Positions 45,991 to 54,924 of a stretch of DNA of 64,000 bases are shown in pieces (the stretch's first letter is position 1; each line of letters starts with the position of its first letter). The notes under the pieces are model-generated. The model saw nothing but the letters and a program-made list of their open reading frames with translations. It searched no databases and was not told the origin of the DNA. The position numbers and the translations under genes were made by a program. Origin of the DNA: Chroococcus sp. FPU101 (GTDB taxonomy: Bacteria; Cyanobacteriota; Cyanobacteriia; Cyanobacteriales; Microcystaceae); NCBI RefSeq assembly GCF_017312365.1, contig NZ_BLJI01000013.1, positions 55,200 to 119,199 on the forward strand, in the 5' to 3' direction.

Positions 45991-46778
45991 TCGTCTAGCT
46001 CATTTAGATTAGAAAAGTTAAATAATTGGACTCCCAATTCATCTAGCTGAGATATGGTTAGCTGTCTGATTCTTGCTTCTTGAATAGAATTGATTTCGCC
46101 GAGTTTTAAATTAATTTGTCGTAAAATCAGTTCTTGTCGCCCTTGTTGTATTCCTTGTTGTCTACTAATTTCTACTTGTTCTTCGGGAGTGGGATAGGGT
46201 TGACCATTGATATCATACCAGAGTAACCATTCTCGATTTACGCCTTGATGGGTGACTTTTTGTCGTCCGATACCGAGTCCAATGTCTGCTAACCACACAG
46301 GTTCACCGTCTAGACGTTGATATTGCCCATTTTCTAAGCGATAAACTTCTAGACGCGGTTTTCTTTTTCTGAGAGGGTTATAGACGACATAATACAATAC
46401 GCCCATTTCTGCGTAGAAGTCTTTCTTTTTGGAATATTCCCCGCGACGCTTATGAGAAACAACCTCAATAACTAAGGTAGGTAATTTTTGTTCGATCCAT
46501 AAAACATAACTCAGTCGTAGATTTTCGTTAATAATACGAGGAACGCCAATACTCAAGAAACCATCAGGTACAATTGCAGGTTCATTCGGATCATAGTATA
46601 TTCCCAGATCCACGCCAAAAAACCAATCCATGCGCTCGGCCCACAGTGAGGCTAAAATTAATTTTAATAGACCAGGTACTAGATCCTGTAATTCGTTATC
46701 CACTGGTGTATCGTCTGAGTCGGGCAAATCCTCAGCCGTTGGTAAATTGGCAAGTGGCTCATATTTTAGCAGTATCAT
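45972..46778 (-). CDS. Uma2 family (DUF820) endonuclease-like protein with C-terminal helical tail
   Basis: This 268-residue protein has the PD-(D/E)xK-like Uma2 core (IVPDGFLSIG, TLVIEVVSHKRRGEYSKKKD, GVLYYVVYNP). The C-terminal extension starts with EEQVEISRQQGIQQGRQE and is helical, as in many longer Uma2 proteins. Function in the cell is unknown. It overlaps the hydrolase gene upstream by 20 nt and the truncated yjbQ downstream by 19 nt, so all three were one operon. Confidence 0.85.
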   Translation of the reverse strand: MILLKYEPLANLPTAEDLPDSDDTPVDNELQDLVPGLLKLILASLWAERMDWFFGVDLGIYYDPNEPAIVPDGFLSIGVPRIINENLRLSYVLWIEQKLPTLVIEVVSHKRRGEYSKKKDFYAEMGVLYYVVYNPLRKRKPRLEVYRLENGQYQRLDGEPVWLADIGLGIGRQKVTHQGVNREWLLWYDINGQPYPTPEEQVEISRQQGIQQGRQELILRQINLKLGEINSIQEARIRQLTISQLDELGVQLFNFSNLNELDEWLRQL

Positions 46779-47667
46779 AGGTTTTTCTGATTAATTCTTG
46801 TAAAATCTGATTGATTCTAGCTGGATCTTCGTCTTGCGGGCAATGTCCTAATCCTTCGAGTGGGATAAACTGTTTTACAGATGGATAGTCTGCTAATTTT
46901 TTTCCTAATTCAATGGGTTCCCAAGGATCTTCAGTTCCCCACAATAGATAAGTCGGACAAGAAATTAGAGGTAATAAATCTTCTGCTAAGGGGCCTTGAG
47001 AATAGCCTGTAAATGCGATAAATACATCAACTGCGCCAGTGTCTTGAGCAGGTTTTAAGATTATATCAATCAACTCATCGGTAATTGCTTCGGCATTTTT
47101 ATAAGCTTGTAGAAGGATTTTTTTAATCGTTTTAGGTTTAGCGATTTGTTGAAAGAAATATTGAGCAATGGCACGATTTTTAAGAATTTTTTGAGCAAAA
47201 GACGCACCAATATTTCGATACCAAGGAATTGAAGCTCGTTTCTTTTCGTGTAATAATCGAAGTGAACAGTTCAGTGCGGTTACTCCTGTCACTAAATCTG
47301 GATAATCGACGGCTGTTTGCATCGCTACAATACATCCAATGGAATTACCGACTAAAAAAACGGGACTTTTGACGATTTCTCGACAAAAATCAGATATTTG
47401 TTGCGCCCATGTTTCAAATGTATAACTAATCTCTTGATTTGGGGTTGGTTTCGCTGATCCTCCAAACCCTATTAAATCTATTGCATAACAGCGACAGTTT
47501 TCACCCAATACTGGGAGATTTTTTCGCCAATGTCCCCAAGATGCACCAAAACCATGTATTAAAATGACTGCGGGGCCAATTTCTCCAGTCTGCTGATAAG
47601 TAATAGAATAGCCTTTCCAGAGCCAAGTTTTAGGTATGATATCCGATGCAATGGGAGAAATGGTCAT
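46759..47667 (-). CDS. Alpha/beta hydrolase
   Basis: This 302-residue alpha/beta hydrolase-fold enzyme starts at ATG 47667; a TTG three codons upstream is less likely. The oxyanion block is VILIHGFGASWGHW, the nucleophile elbow GNSIG, an acid in LLWGTEDPWEP, and the catalytic His in GLGHCPQDE. The substrate is unknown. A close homologue is present in most cyanobacteria. Operon with the Uma2 gene (20-nt overlap). Confidence 0.88.
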   Translation of the reverse strand: MTISPIASDIIPKTWLWKGYSITYQQTGEIGPAVILIHGFGASWGHWRKNLPVLGENCRCYAIDLIGFGGSAKPTPNQEISYTFETWAQQISDFCREIVKSPVFLVGNSIGCIVAMQTAVDYPDLVTGVTALNCSLRLLHEKKRASIPWYRNIGASFAQKILKNRAIAQYFFQQIAKPKTIKKILLQAYKNAEAITDELIDIILKPAQDTGAVDVFIAFTGYSQGPLAEDLLPLISCPTYLLWGTEDPWEPIELGKKLADYPSVKQFIPLEGLGHCPQDEDPARINQILQELIRKTYDTAKI

Positions 47668-47737
47668 AACAAGCAAAAGAAAATAATTTTAATCGTTTCT
47701 TTTCTTACTCTAATCGAGTTTTTAGGAATTCTGCAAG

Positions 47738-48067
47738 CTATCCTCTTGGATAATACATCATAATTACGACACCTAAAGCGACTAAAAAACAACCAATTAA
47801 ATCGGGAAAATCTGGCGGTATTCTATCGATTTTCCAACCCCAAAGTAAAGATAAAATGACAAAAACCCCACCATAAGCAGCATAAATACGCCCAAAGTTA
47901 GCAGGTTGCAAAGCAGGGACAATTCCGTATAGGATTAAAAGAAGCCATCCTGCAATAGCAACAAAAAAACTTTTACCCTCGCGCAACCATAACCAAACTA
48001 AATAACCGCCACCAATTTCACAAAAACCTGCGAGGAGAAAATAACATAACGATTTAATAAATGACAT
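47738..48067 (-). CDS. YnfA (UPF0060) family small membrane protein
   Basis: This 109-residue protein has four membrane helices. The motif [16 protein letters not shown] near residues 16-31 and [16 protein letters not shown] near 64-79 are diagnostic of YnfA. The family resembles small multidrug transporters, but its substrate is not settled. Divergent from the DNA glycosylase gene. Confidence 0.92.
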   Translation of the reverse strand: MSFIKSLCYFLLAGFCEIGGGYLVWLWLREGKSFFVAIAGWLLLILYGIVPALQPANFGRIYAAYGGVFVILSLLWGWKIDRIPPDFPDLIGCFLVALGVVIMMYYPRG

Positions 48068-48093
48068 CTGTTTACATCAATTTTGGTCTAAAT

Positions 48094-48726
48094 ATGAAGT
48101 ATAAAGAAGCAGTTCGCTATTTACAAGAAAAAGACCCGAAATTAAGCCAATTAATTACTCAAGTTGGTGAATGTCATTTTGCAAGTGCTACTCCTAAAAC
48201 AAATTTGCTTTCTGCTTTAGTTTGGGCGATTATTGCACAACAGATTTCAACAGTTGCGGCTAATAAAATTTACGATCGATTAATTCTTCAATATGCTTCA
48301 GTAGAACCGCTTCAGGTAACAACATTATTACAAGCATCTGATGAAGACTTACGCAAAATTGGACTTTCTCGATATAAAATTCGTTATTTAAGAAGTTTAG
48401 CGCAATATCTATCAGACAATCCTTTAATCTTTGATGAATTAGAAAAACTAGATGATGAGCAAGTTATTGAAATTCTAATTCAAGTTAAAGGGATTGGACA
48501 ATGGACAGCACAAATGATTTTAATTTTTTGGCTACAACGTTTGGATATTTTACCATCAGGTGATTTAGGAATCCGTCGCGCTGTACAAAATTTATATGAA
48601 TTAGAAAAGATTCCCTCACCTGAAACAGTAATGAAAATCGGAGAAAGTTGGCATCCTTATCGTACCATTGCTTCTTGGTATTTATGGCGTAGTTTATCTA
48701 ATAGTATCATGGGCATTAATCTTTAA
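48094..48726 (+). CDS. DNA-3-methyladenine glycosylase II family (AlkA-like HhH-GPD)
   Basis: This 210-residue base-excision-repair glycosylase is expected to remove alkylated purines. The helix-hairpin-helix-GPD motif is VKGIGQWTAQMILIFWLQRLD, shown here as VKGIGQWTAQM, with the downstream catalytic Asp in LPSGDLGIRRAV. I prefer the ATG at 48094 (MKYKEAVRYL), the usual family start. An ATG at 48061 would overlap the ynfA start. Confidence 0.88.
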   Translation: MKYKEAVRYLQEKDPKLSQLITQVGECHFASATPKTNLLSALVWAIIAQQISTVAANKIYDRLILQYASVEPLQVTTLLQASDEDLRKIGLSRYKIRYLRSLAQYLSDNPLIFDELEKLDDEQVIEILIQVKGIGQWTAQMILIFWLQRLDILPSGDLGIRRAVQNLYELEKIPSPETVMKIGESWHPYRTIASWYLWRSLSNSIMGINL

Positions 48727-48727
48727 T

Positions 48728-49048
48728 TTATTTTTTAAAAAAGCTACAAATGAATTCACCTGCGTCATTCTCTTTAAAAGGAATGATTGTTTGATTATTT
48801 TGTATTCTAATTTTTTGCCGACAGTTATAAACTTCTATTGGTCTAACTTTACCATTAACACTAATTGATGCGCGATATTCCCAGTAGTTCTTTGCACTTC
48901 GTTTAATTGAAATAATACACACCAACTGATTATTATAATTTCGGCAAAAAGAAGCATGAGCAGGAAATGTCATAAAACAGGATAAAATAAAGATGATTAC
49001 AAAACTAAAAATTTTTATTGATATGTCTATACTCGCTCGTTTATTCAT
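48728..49048 (-). CDS. Hypothetical secreted protein
   Basis: This 106-residue protein has a signal peptide (hydrophobic about residues 12-29, cleavage near AHA-SF). The mature part is basic and beta-rich with four cysteines (FCRNY, VCIIS, NCRQK, FICSF) that could form disulfides. It overlaps the 5' end of the divergent small membrane protein gene. Function unknown; no relative recognised. Confidence 0.6.
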   Translation of the reverse strand: MNKRASIDISIKIFSFVIIFILSCFMTFPAHASFCRNYNNQLVCIISIKRSAKNYWEYRASISVNGKVRPIEVYNCRQKIRIQNNQTIIPFKENDAGEFICSFFKK

Positions 49049-49196
49049 CAGTTTGATAGCACTTACGTTGATTACTTATTTACTCAGAGGGTTAGGTATA
49101 TTAACGTTTATTCCTGGTGGAGTTATTTTAGTTTTACTTGCTTTATCAATTTTATCAGGGATTTTTTATGGTATTGAAAAAACCAGACGTTTTTAA
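49023..49196 (+). CDS. Conserved cyanobacterial small membrane protein next to menD
   Basis: This 57-residue protein has two membrane helices around a GILTFIPGG turn and ends in EKTRRF. I chose the ATG at 49023 (MSILARLFISL) because conserved relatives begin there; a start at 48993 adds ten residues. The gene converges on menD with a 1-bp gap, an arrangement I recall from other cyanobacteria. Function unknown. Confidence 0.7.
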   Translation: MSILARLFISLIALTLITYLLRGLGILTFIPGGVILVLLALSILSGIFYGIEKTRRF

Positions 49197-49197
49197 A

Positions 49198-50943
49198 TTA
49201 ATAGTCAAGATTTTTAGCTAGATTACTTAGTGTTTCATTTAGCCATTGAGCGTTTTCTTTTCGATGGGTTGGAATTTCTATAACTCTGAATCCTTCAGAG
49301 GGTAAAGGGTTAAGTAAATCAATTAACTCTGACCATTTTTTAATTAAATAATGCTGAACATCATAAGTCCGACATAAAAGTTTAAAATCAATATTTTGTG
49401 GAGTAGCGAAAAAATCTTCAAAGGGCGGCTCAAATTTAGCAATAGGCAACATTTCAAAAATTCCACCACCATTATTATTAATTAAAATAATTGTTAATGA
49501 GCCAATCATCTTTCGTTTGATTAAAAAGCCATTAGTGTCATGTAATAAAGCTAAATCCCCAGTTAAGAGAACACTACTTTTATTTTTATAACTAATTCCT
49601 AAAGCGGTTGATAACGTTCCATCAATCCCATTGGCACCTCGATTAAAATAGGGATAGAAATTTTTAGAATTCGGCATCCAAAAAAATTCTACATCTCTAA
49701 CGGGCATACTATTCGCAATAAAAATCGGTGTTTGTTCTGGTAAGATTTGAGGTAATAACCAAGCTACTTTTCCTTCAACTAAATGATTGACTTCATTCAT
49801 CTTATGAGTCATTTTAGATTGAATTTGTCGGTCTAAATCAGACCATTGTTTAAAATAAAGAGATGGGGTTAGAATTGGTTCGATCTGTAGTAATTCTGTA
49901 AATTGTTTAATGTTAGTATGTAGATGAATTGTTCGTCCGTGCAAAGCATCTAAATTATCAGGAGAAGGAGTAATGACATAACGAGTAGGATTAATTTTTT
50001 CTAACCACGTTCTTAACTCTTTGCTGGTAGGAAGTTCACCAATTTGGATAACGATATCGGGTGTTAGTTTTTCGGCAATTTCAGAATTTCTTAAAATCAG
50101 ATCGTAGGTAGAAATGAGATAAGGATTAAGATCAGAATAATTTCGGATGGGTGATAATGCTTCAGCTAAAACGGGATATTGTAAGTATTGGGCTAAAGTT
50201 GCGATCGCTTGACAATACTGTTGAGGATGATTCGATTGATCAACTCCTGCAATAATAATTCCTTTTTCTATAGATTGCCATGTACTGTAAGGAATTGTCG
50301 AAAAAATCTGAGAAAGCTTGACGCTTTGCTCTAGATGTGAAAAAAATGTTGTTTCATCCCATTGCGCTTGGATAGTTTGGGTTATCTGTTGCGGGATCGG
50401 AGGTAAAGGATCTCGAAAAGGTATGTTTAGATGGACTACACCAGGAGTTGGATCAAGCGATCGTCCCCAAGCGTGTATAATCGTCTGACGTAGATAAGAT
50501 AATTTTTCTAAATTCGCTTCTGGGGTGGCTAATTCGGCTTGCCATGTGGGAAAATGACCAAAGAGCCTAAGCTGATCGATCGTTTGTCCTGCATGACAAT
50601 AACGCAATTCTGAGGGACGGTCTGCGGTTAATACCAATAAGGGAACTCGACTTTCTTTTGCTTCGATGACTGCGGGATAAAAATTCGCCCCTGCTGTACC
50701 TGAAGTACAAACCAATGCGACGGGTATTCCCTGTTGTTTAGCCAGTCCTAAAGCAAAAAAAGCGGCTGATCTTTCGTCTAAAATAGGAATAGCATCAATT
50801 TCGGGATGTTGGGCAAATGCGATCGCCAAAGGAGTTGAACGAGAACCTGGACAAATTACGGCTGTTTTGAGTCCTAGACGATGCAAGGTTTCGACTAAAA
50901 CTGATCCCCAAAGGATATTAATGTTGCGAAAATCAATAGTCAT
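49198..50943 (-). CDS. menD: 2-succinyl-5-enolpyruvyl-6-hydroxy-3-cyclohexene-1-carboxylate synthase MenD
   Basis: This 581-residue ThDP enzyme joins isochorismate (from MenF) and 2-oxoglutarate in phylloquinone synthesis. The N-terminal block has PGSRSTPLAIAF and LDERSAAFFALGLA with the catalytic Glu; CTSGTAGANFYPAV is diagnostic. The C-terminal cofactor-binding motif runs from GDLALLHD to NNNGGGIFEMLP. Length is normal. It lies far from menA and menF (about 38 kb), as is common in cyanobacteria. Confidence 0.95.
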   Translation of the reverse strand: MTIDFRNINILWGSVLVETLHRLGLKTAVICPGSRSTPLAIAFAQHPEIDAIPILDERSAAFFALGLAKQQGIPVALVCTSGTAGANFYPAVIEAKESRVPLLVLTADRPSELRYCHAGQTIDQLRLFGHFPTWQAELATPEANLEKLSYLRQTIIHAWGRSLDPTPGVVHLNIPFRDPLPPIPQQITQTIQAQWDETTFFSHLEQSVKLSQIFSTIPYSTWQSIEKGIIIAGVDQSNHPQQYCQAIATLAQYLQYPVLAEALSPIRNYSDLNPYLISTYDLILRNSEIAEKLTPDIVIQIGELPTSKELRTWLEKINPTRYVITPSPDNLDALHGRTIHLHTNIKQFTELLQIEPILTPSLYFKQWSDLDRQIQSKMTHKMNEVNHLVEGKVAWLLPQILPEQTPIFIANSMPVRDVEFFWMPNSKNFYPYFNRGANGIDGTLSTALGISYKNKSSVLLTGDLALLHDTNGFLIKRKMIGSLTIILINNNGGGIFEMLPIAKFEPPFEDFFATPQNIDFKLLCRTYDVQHYLIKKWSELIDLLNPLPSEGFRVIEIPTHRKENAQWLNETLSNLAKNLDY

Positions 50944-50964
50944 TCAGTGGTGAAAAAGCGTTTT

Positions 50965-52248
50965 TTAGGGTAAGTCTTGTAGGATCAATTCTAAGCGTTT
51001 TTGGGCGGTTTCTAAGGCTTCTTGAGGAGTTTGTTCACCTAGCAGTGATGATTCGATTGCTCTCCCTAAGTTTTCTGATAGATGATTATATCCTAACATA
51101 ATTGGGCGTGAGCGAACCCATGCCATTTGGTCTATAAATATTTTTAAAACTGGATTTTCTTCGACAAATTTTTGATACTCTTCACTCTGTTGTGATTTAA
51201 GATTAATAGGTAGGTATCCTGTTTCAATTGCCCAAGAAGTTTGAAATTTTTCACTTAAAATATATTCTAAAAATTTTAAACAAGCTTTTTCTCTTTGGGG
51301 TGTTGTTTTCAAGACAAATAAGTTTTCTCCTCCTAATACAGCCGACAGTTTTCTTTGTTTAGGAATAGGAAAAGCACTATAATCGACTGTGGTTTGATTT
51401 AATTGCCCTAATGTCCAAGGCCCTGTGATTTGCATTGCTACTTTCCCATTGATAAAATTATCTAATTCATATCCTCGTTCTGGAGATGATAAAATCGCTA
51501 GATTATTTTTCACTAAATTAGAGACAAATTCTAAAGTTTCAATAATTCCAGTTTGAACTAAATTAGGTCGATTGTTTTGTAATAATTCTGCACCTGCACT
51601 ATACATCAACGGTAACCAAACAAAAACCACCCATTCTTCTTTTCCTAAAGATAATAACATCCCATGCTGATCAATTTTACCATCCCCATCTAAATCTTTA
51701 GTTAATTTTTCGGCTGCTTGTTGAAGGTCTTTCCACGTTTGCGGTATAGTTTTAATTCCTGCTTTTTCAAATAAACTCGGTCGGTAAAAAATGGCTGTAT
51801 TATTTGTGGCGAATGGAATGGAATAAATTTTCTGATCAAGTTCCATTGTTTCAAATAAACTCGGAATAATTTCTGCTTTTAGTGGTGAGTTATTTAACCA
51901 ATTTTCTAGAGGAACAATAGCATCTAATTCTACAAGTTGGCTAGTTAATTGCGGAGTGTACCAAAGCAGATCAGGTGGTTGTTTCCCGACAACAGCCGTT
52001 AAAATTTTAGGAAGTTGTTGATCGCTCTGTCCTACATAAAAAGCCTCAACTTGAATATCTGAATTTTGTTGATTAAATTGGTCTAAAAGTTTTTGAAAGA
52101 CTTCTCGGTTAGGTGGGGGGTTGATGCCATGCCAAAATGTCAATTTAAGCGGTTGTTTTTGCTCGGCTTGTTTAAAACTGCAACTTGATAAAATAAAAAT
52201 AATTAAAATAAAACAAATACAAGATTTTAAAAAACGCAATTGAGTCAT
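50965..52248 (-). CDS. Sugar-type ABC transporter substrate-binding lipoprotein
   Basis: This 427-residue periplasmic binding protein has a lipoprotein signal (hydrophobic about 9-20, lipobox LSSC) and a family-1 (maltose-type) fold: LTFWHGINPPPNREVFQKLL, ATNNTAIFYRPSLFEKAG and a TGPWTLGQLNQT block. It probably captures an oligosaccharide or glycoside. The permease and ATPase genes are not adjacent. It starts 21 nt upstream of menD on the same strand. Confidence 0.9.
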   Translation of the reverse strand: MTQLRFLKSCICFILIIFILSSCSFKQAEQKQPLKLTFWHGINPPPNREVFQKLLDQFNQQNSDIQVEAFYVGQSDQQLPKILTAVVGKQPPDLLWYTPQLTSQLVELDAIVPLENWLNNSPLKAEIIPSLFETMELDQKIYSIPFATNNTAIFYRPSLFEKAGIKTIPQTWKDLQQAAEKLTKDLDGDGKIDQHGMLLSLGKEEWVVFVWLPLMYSAGAELLQNNRPNLVQTGIIETLEFVSNLVKNNLAILSSPERGYELDNFINGKVAMQITGPWTLGQLNQTTVDYSAFPIPKQRKLSAVLGGENLFVLKTTPQREKACLKFLEYILSEKFQTSWAIETGYLPINLKSQQSEEYQKFVEENPVLKIFIDQMAWVRSRPIMLGYNHLSENLGRAIESSLLGEQTPQEALETAQKRLELILQDLP

Positions 52249-52394
52249 TTTGAAGTTTGGAGGGCTATAATCAACTTAATTTTATCAAACAATCTACCTC
52301 ACCGCTTTCTACAAAAGTGTTATTTTATAGATGTTGCCTCACACTGAGAAATAAATTGCTAAGATAAAAAAATTAAGCTTTAGGAGTCGTTTTT

Positions 52395-52601
52395 ATGTTT
52401 CTAGATGAATTGCAGCCCCTCATGAAAGAATTAATTCAACAGCCGATCGCTTTTGCTGGCGGTTTTTTCTCTGGTTTACTCCGTTTAAAAATTACTGACG
52501 AACCGTTAAAGTCTTGGCTAGGACAACAGGGCATGATGAGTTCTCCCGATCATAGCTCAAATAATAATGGCAATAGTCCCCAATCGATTGATATAGATTA
52601 A
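52395..52601 (+). CDS. Conserved small cyanobacterial protein
   Basis: This 68-residue protein has a helical first half (LDELQPLMKELIQQPIAFAG, then FFSGLLRLKITDEPLKSWLG) and a disordered Ser/Asn-rich tail. It starts with AGGAGTC about 8 nt upstream of the ATG. Similar short proteins appear in many cyanobacteria; function unknown. Confidence 0.65.
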   Translation: MFLDELQPLMKELIQQPIAFAGGFFSGLLRLKITDEPLKSWLGQQGMMSSPDHSSNNNGNSPQSIDID

Positions 52602-52643
52602 TCATATTTGGCGAAAATAAATTTGTCACGGCAATTTAAGGCA

Positions 52644-53102
52644 ATGGATAATCAAGTCATCTTTCATTTAGCAATTCCGATTAATAATATCCCAAGTGCA
52701 AAAGCTTTTTATTGCGATGGGCTAGGCTGTAAAGTGGGACGGGAAAATCATCACGCACTTATTTTAGAGTTTTATGGTCATCAGGTAGTAGCCCATGTGA
52801 CCGACGAACCTCTTACCCCGCAACAAGGAATTTATCCGCGCCATTTTGGTTTAATTTTTAGTGACGAAACAGACTGGGAAAATCTGTTACACCGAGCAAG
52901 GGAAAAAGCTTTATCGTTTTATATAGAGCCTAAATTACGGTTTTTGGGTCAATTAACAGAACATCGTAGCTTTTTTCTCGAAGATCCTTTTTATAACTTT
53001 TTGGAATTTAAGTTTTATCGGCATGGTGAAGCGATTTTTGGGGGTCGAGAATTAACGGCAATTGGCGATGCCGTAGGCACGCTCCGCGAACGCACATCAT
53101 AA
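52644..53102 (+). CDS. VOC (glyoxalase/bleomycin-resistance fold) family protein
   Basis: This 152-residue protein starts at ATG 52644 (MDNQVIFHLAIPINN), the normal VOC opening; an earlier in-frame start adds 12 residues. A His in FHLAIPI, the HFGLIF His and a Glu in LEFKFYR would bind metal. The last residues (DAVGTLRERTS) are encoded by a short dispersed repeat that has replaced the natural C-terminus. Substrate unknown. Confidence 0.85.
   Translation: MDNQVIFHLAIPINNIPSAKAFYCDGLGCKVGRENHHALILEFYGHQVVAHVTDEPLTPQQGIYPRHFGLIFSDETDWENLLHRAREKALSFYIEPKLRFLGQLTEHRSFFLEDPFYNFLEFKFYRHGEAIFGGRELTAIGDAVGTLRERTS
53067..53093. repeat. Short dispersed repeat, copy 2
   Basis: GATGCCGTAGGCACGCTCCG followed by CGAACGC matches the copy at 33537-33563 at 23 of 27 positions. 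It forms the 3' end of the VOC gene. Confidence 0.75.
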
Positions 53103-53189
53103 ATATTAAGATTATTCGGAGAATTTGCTATCTCTAACCTTAAATCAGCGTTAATTAAAATAAGGATAGAGTAATAGGATAATTGAGTT

Positions 53190-54260
53190 ATGTCGATTTT
53201 GTTAGCGGGCGATATCGGTGGAACAAAAACGATTTTACGTCTAGTTCAATCTGAAACAACCTCAGAACCATCTCAGTTACCGATTCAAACGACTTTGTAT
53301 GAGGAGCGATATCCTAGCCAAGATTATCCCGATTTAGCTCCGATGGTCAAGCAATTTTTAGCCCAAGCCTTAGCTAAAATTGGTAGTTTTCCTAAAATTG
53401 AAAAAGCTTGTTTTGGTATTGCAGGGCCAGTCGTCAATAATACATCTGAACTGACAAATATTGATTGGTCTTTGAGTGGAACACGCTTACAACAAACATT
53501 AGATATTCGAGTTGTGCATCTGATTAATGATTTTGCTGCAATTGGTTATGGTGTTTTAGGATTAGTGGATGACGATATCTATACTCTACAAAATGTACCA
53601 CGCGATTCTAAGGCTCCGATCGCTGTTCTTGGGGCAGGTACAGGACTTGGTGAAGGGTTTTTAATTCCTTTACCCAATGGACGCTATCAAGTTTATAGTA
53701 GTGAAGGATCTCATGCTGATTTTCCCCCGCGTTCATCCTTAGAATTTCGCCTTCTGACTTATCTTCGCTCCCTATATAATATTGACCGTGTTTCTGTAGA
53801 ACGGGTGGTTTCTGGGTTAGGAATTACGGCGATTTATCAATTTTTAAGAAGTCAGGACGGCATGAGCGAAACCCCCGAAATGAAGAAAATTTACGCAATC
53901 TGGGAACGTGAACTTGGGTTACCCGACAGTGAGGCCACAATTGATTTAGCGGCGGAGGTATCAAAAGCAGCATTAGCTCAAAATGATCATCTCTGTGAAC
54001 AAACGATGCGGCTATTTGTTGAAGCTTATGGCGCAGAAGCAGGGAATTTAGCCCTTAAATTACTTCCCTATGGTGGGCTTTATGTAGCAGGTGGCATCGC
54101 ACCAAAGATTTTACCTCTTTTGCAAAACGGGGACTTTATGAAAACTTTCAAACATAAAGGACGGTTGCGCCCCTTAATGGAAAAGATACCTGTATTTGTT
54201 GTGCTTAATCCTAAAGTCGGTCTGATTGGGGCTAGTTTATATGCCGCGATGATTGATTAA
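53190..54260 (+). CDS. glk: Glucokinase
   Basis: This 356-residue enzyme phosphorylates glucose with ATP. It has the nucleotide-binding opening LAGDIGGTKTILRLV, the LINDFAAIGYG block, a second phosphate motif (GAGTGLGEGFL) and EGSHADFPPRS, as in the proteobacterial/cyanobacterial Glk family. Length is normal. No sugar transporter gene is adjacent, although a sugar-binding lipoprotein lies 1.0 kb upstream on the other strand. Confidence 0.93.
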   Translation: MSILLAGDIGGTKTILRLVQSETTSEPSQLPIQTTLYEERYPSQDYPDLAPMVKQFLAQALAKIGSFPKIEKACFGIAGPVVNNTSELTNIDWSLSGTRLQQTLDIRVVHLINDFAAIGYGVLGLVDDDIYTLQNVPRDSKAPIAVLGAGTGLGEGFLIPLPNGRYQVYSSEGSHADFPPRSSLEFRLLTYLRSLYNIDRVSVERVVSGLGITAIYQFLRSQDGMSETPEMKKIYAIWERELGLPDSEATIDLAAEVSKAALAQNDHLCEQTMRLFVEAYGAEAGNLALKLLPYGGLYVAGGIAPKILPLLQNGDFMKTFKHKGRLRPLMEKIPVFVVLNPKVGLIGASLYAAMID

Positions 54261-54291
54261 AGTAATGATTGATTTTTCATGAAAAATTTTA

Positions 54292-54339
54292 AGGACTTAC
54301 GAGATTTATTCTAGAATATCTAGAAAATTCGTAAGTCCT
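54292..54339. repeat. 48-bp hairpin / MITE-like palindrome downstream of glk
   Basis: Perfect 11-bp arms AGGACTTACGA and TCGTAAGTCCT enclose a smaller TCTAGA-ATA-TCTAGA palindrome. The arm sequence resembles termini of common cyanobacterial insertion sequences and miniature elements. It could also serve as a bidirectional terminator between the convergent glk and DUF3155 genes. Confidence 0.65.
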
Positions 54340-54378
54340 CTCATTATGATATAATTATTTTCCCTAGCGGGTGATGAA

Positions 54379-54702
54379 TTATACTTTTAAGACAGTTGCT
54401 ACTGGTGTTTTAGCTTGAGGTTGAGGTTGGAGATCACGCAGACTGGGGAAGAGGAAGTGGTTTTCCTCGACATACTGCGCTCCAAATAAACCCTTTTCAG
54501 CCCAGAAGTAGCGGTCTGTAGTATGCTCATTCCGCTTAACTACCAATAAAGCTGGTGGACTTATACCTACTGATTGTATATATTTTCTTGCGGCAGTTAC
54601 TGGTTTATCTTCGCCACTTTCAATACTATATTGGGGTACGAGTTCCAATATTTTGCGTCCTTCTTGACGGCGGCGACTCTTGCGTTTCCGTTTTCTTGCC
54701 AA
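54379..54702 (-). CDS. DUF3155 family protein
   Basis: This 107-residue protein begins with a very basic segment (MARKRKRKSRRRQEGRK), then the conserved LVPQYSIESGEDKPVTAARK and RYFWAEKGLFGAQYVEENHF blocks. The family is restricted to cyanobacteria and of unknown function; the basic head suggests nucleic-acid binding. GGAGG lies about 8 nt before the ATG. Confidence 0.9.
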   Translation of the reverse strand: MARKRKRKSRRRQEGRKILELVPQYSIESGEDKPVTAARKYIQSVGISPPALLVVKRNEHTTDRYFWAEKGLFGAQYVEENHFLFPSLRDLQPQPQAKTPVATVLKV

Positions 54703-54924
54703 CCCTATTACCTCCTATTTCGGCTAATCTCTGTAATCATAGTTACAAAAGCCGTTGCAATTATATCCGTTCTATTTTAGAAAATCAACCGCCTCTTTAA
54801 GCTTAAACTGAATTAGGAAAGTTGGCTAGAATGTAGACTGAGTATAGACTAAATACAACAACGATTTTTTAGGCTTTACGCAAACTTGATACAAAACTTA
54901 ACAATATTAAAAATTTCTTAAGAT

